A stretch of 64,000 bases of DNA from Capsicum annuum (taxonomy: Eukaryota; Streptophyta; Magnoliopsida; Solanales; Solanaceae): the NCBI RefSeq assembly GCF_002878395.1, contig NC_061118.1, forward strand, positions 1,170,698 through 1,234,697, given 5' to 3'. Position 1 is the first letter of the stretch. Every line of letters starts with the position of its first letter. Shown here piece by piece: positions 62,486-64,000 of this stretch. The notes beneath the pieces are model-generated. The model was not told where the DNA came from. It did no database searches and was given only the letters and a program-made list of their open reading frames with translations. The position numbers and the translations under genes were made by a program.

Positions 62486-64000
62486 CTATAACACACAGTT
62501 TTGGGGTGCTCCGGGGGACCAGGCATGATGTGGGCCTAAAATTGACCAGGGCGTGCCAGGAAGTTTAGGGATCATTCCAGTGGGGTCTATTTAAATTTCC
62601 GTGGCCATTTGGGTGGACAAACGGGCAAAACGGCATGAACGAGGCATTTTTGGGCCAAATCAGTGTGCTATAGCCTACCATTTTTGGGGTTAGCCTGAGA
62701 TTCGGGCGTACTATAGCCAGGGAGGTTAGGGATCATCCTAGTGTGGTCTATTTAATTTTTCATGTCCATTTGGGTGGACAAACGGGCAAAACGGTGTGAA
62801 CGGGGCATTTTTGGGCCAAATCAGTGTGCTAAAGCCCACGGCTTGAGGGGTAGGCCTGGGGTCCGGGCGTGCTGTGGACTAAAAATCAACTGAGGCATGC
62901 CAAAAAGGTTATAGATCATCCCAGTGTGGTCCGTTTAAATTTTTATGTCCATTTGGGTCTACAAACGAGCGAAAAAACGTGAACGGGGCATTTTTCAGGC
63001 TAAATTGGGGTGCCATAACACACAATTTTGGGGTTGGTCCTGGGGGTAGGGAGGTTGGGGATCGTCCCAGTATGGTCCGTTTAAATTTTCGTGGCTATTT
63101 TGATGGAGAAACGGGTAAAACGGTGCGAATAGGGTATTTTTAGGCCAAATCGGTGTGCTATAACCCACGATTTCGGGGGTGGGCCTGGGGTCCGAGCATG
63201 CTGTGGGCCAAAATTGAGTGAGGCATGCCAGGGAGGTTGGGGATCGTCCCAGAGTGGTCCATTTAAATTTTCGTGGCCATTTGGGTGGACAAACGGGCGA
63301 AACGATGTGAACGAGGCATTTTCGAGCCAAATTGATGTACTATAGGCCACGTTTTTGGGGATAGGCCTAGGGTCCGGGTGTGCTGAGGGTCAAAAATCGA
63401 CTGAGGCATGTCAGAGAGGTTGGGGATCATCCCAGTGTGGTTCGATTAAATTTTTGTCGCTATTTGAGTATACAAACGGGCAAAACGGCGCGAACGGAGC
63501 ATTTTCAAACTAAATTGGTATGCTATAGCATACGATTTTGGGGATGGGCCAGGGGTTCGGATGTGCTATGGGCCGAAAATTGATCGAGGCATGCCAGGGA
63601 GGTTGGATTTTGTCCCAGTGTGGTCCGTTTAAATTTTTTAGGCCATTTGGGTGGATAAACGGGAGAAACGGTGCAAACTAGCATTTTTTTTGCCAAATCG
63701 GTGTGCTATAGCCCACGGTTTTGGGGGTGGGCCCAAGGTTTGGACGTCCTACAGGTCAAAAATCGATTAGGGCGTGCCAAGGAAGTTGGGAATCATCCCA
63801 TTATGGTCCGTTTAAATTTTTGTGACTATTTGGGTGGATAAACGGGTAAAACTGCACGAATGAGGCATATTCAGGCCAAATCGGTGTGTTATAGCCCACG
63901 ATTTTGGGGTGGGCCCGGGGTCCAGGCGTGCTGTGGGCTAAAAATCAATCGAGGCATGCCCGGGAGATTGGGGATCATCCCAGTGTTATCCGTTTAAAGT
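62486..64000. repeat. Long higher-order unit 3, partial
   Basis: The start matches 50645 and 36505, and a monomer near 63360 with GTGCTGAGGG matches those near 51665 and 37680. The unit runs off the window, so its length is unknown. Confidence 0.55.

Larger units (their letters stand above)
33622..64000. repeat. 183-bp satellite array, right part (runs off the window)
   Basis: This is the same satellite, orientation and landmarks as the left part. The period is exact in undamaged stretches: the CTATAG-position landmark falls at 61205, 61388, 61571, 61754, 61937 and 62120, each 183 bp apart. TTTAAA (a DraI site) occurs about once per monomer. Together the two parts hold about 59.3 kb, or roughly 320 monomers, allowing for truncated ones. 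Nothing other than satellite is visible from 33622 to the end. Confidence 0.97.

Noticed and set aside
4081..64000. CRISPR-like array of regular repeats
   Set aside because: The whole 183-bp period is repeated with no unique spacers. The setting is eukaryotic and no cas genes are present.
4081..64000. CENP-B box
   Set aside because: The core TTCG-N4-A-N2-CGGG was looked for on both strands around the ACGGGC and GCGCGAACG blocks and was not found in the consensus.
4081..64000. Subrepeats of an rDNA intergenic spacer
   Set aside because: No rRNA gene sequence or Pol I promoter-like context appears in 64 kb, and the array is far longer than a usual spacer.

Overview
The window looks like plant nuclear heterochromatin, probably from a flowering plant. 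It holds a decayed LTR-retrotransposon fragment followed by about 60 kb of one tandem satellite. I find no intact protein-coding gene, no rRNA or tRNA gene and no CRISPR array. The plant assignment rests on the retroelement, which has a TGGTATCAGAGC primer-binding site (initiator-Met tRNA type) and a gag/pol-like remnant, and on the satellite's size and organisation. I cannot name the species.

Layout. Positions 1-4080 hold the retroelement on the minus strand. It contains one ancestral reading frame (2001 down to 148) broken by three in-frame stops, an untranslated leader, a primer-binding site at 3298-3309 and an LTR beginning at 3312. A segment of at least 374 bp (1-374 and 3707-4080) is duplicated 3706 bp apart. 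The second copy is cut off exactly where the satellite starts, at 4080/4081. Positions 4081-64000 are a head-to-tail satellite of roughly 320 monomers, all in the same orientation. The basal period is 183 bp. One insertion of 580 bp interrupts it (33042-33621), with TG...CA ends and a possible 4-bp target duplication, so it may be a solo LTR.

The array is not uniform. It has nested higher-order structure. On the left, anchors repeat at 3.06 and then 4.85 kb. At 15.9-25.8 kb a 3.0-3.5 kb unit is present three times. On the right, a very long unit is present as 14.14 kb (36505-50644), 11.84 kb (50645-62485) and a partial third copy. The two long units differ mainly by local amplification of sub-blocks: a 5-mer (twice in unit 1, once in unit 2), an 8-mer (three versus one) and a 9-mer (one versus two).

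The monomer is 183 bp, or 61 codons, so frames stay in phase from monomer to monomer. This creates dozens of long, repetitive but spurious reading frames on both strands. Differences between monomers fall largely on CpG sites (CG, TG and CA versions of the same site), as expected of long-methylated DNA. The best candidate for something undescribed is the nested higher-order organisation, together with recurrent truncated monomers that show how it was remodelled. All repeat relationships were found by eye, so boundaries are anchors rather than aligned ends.
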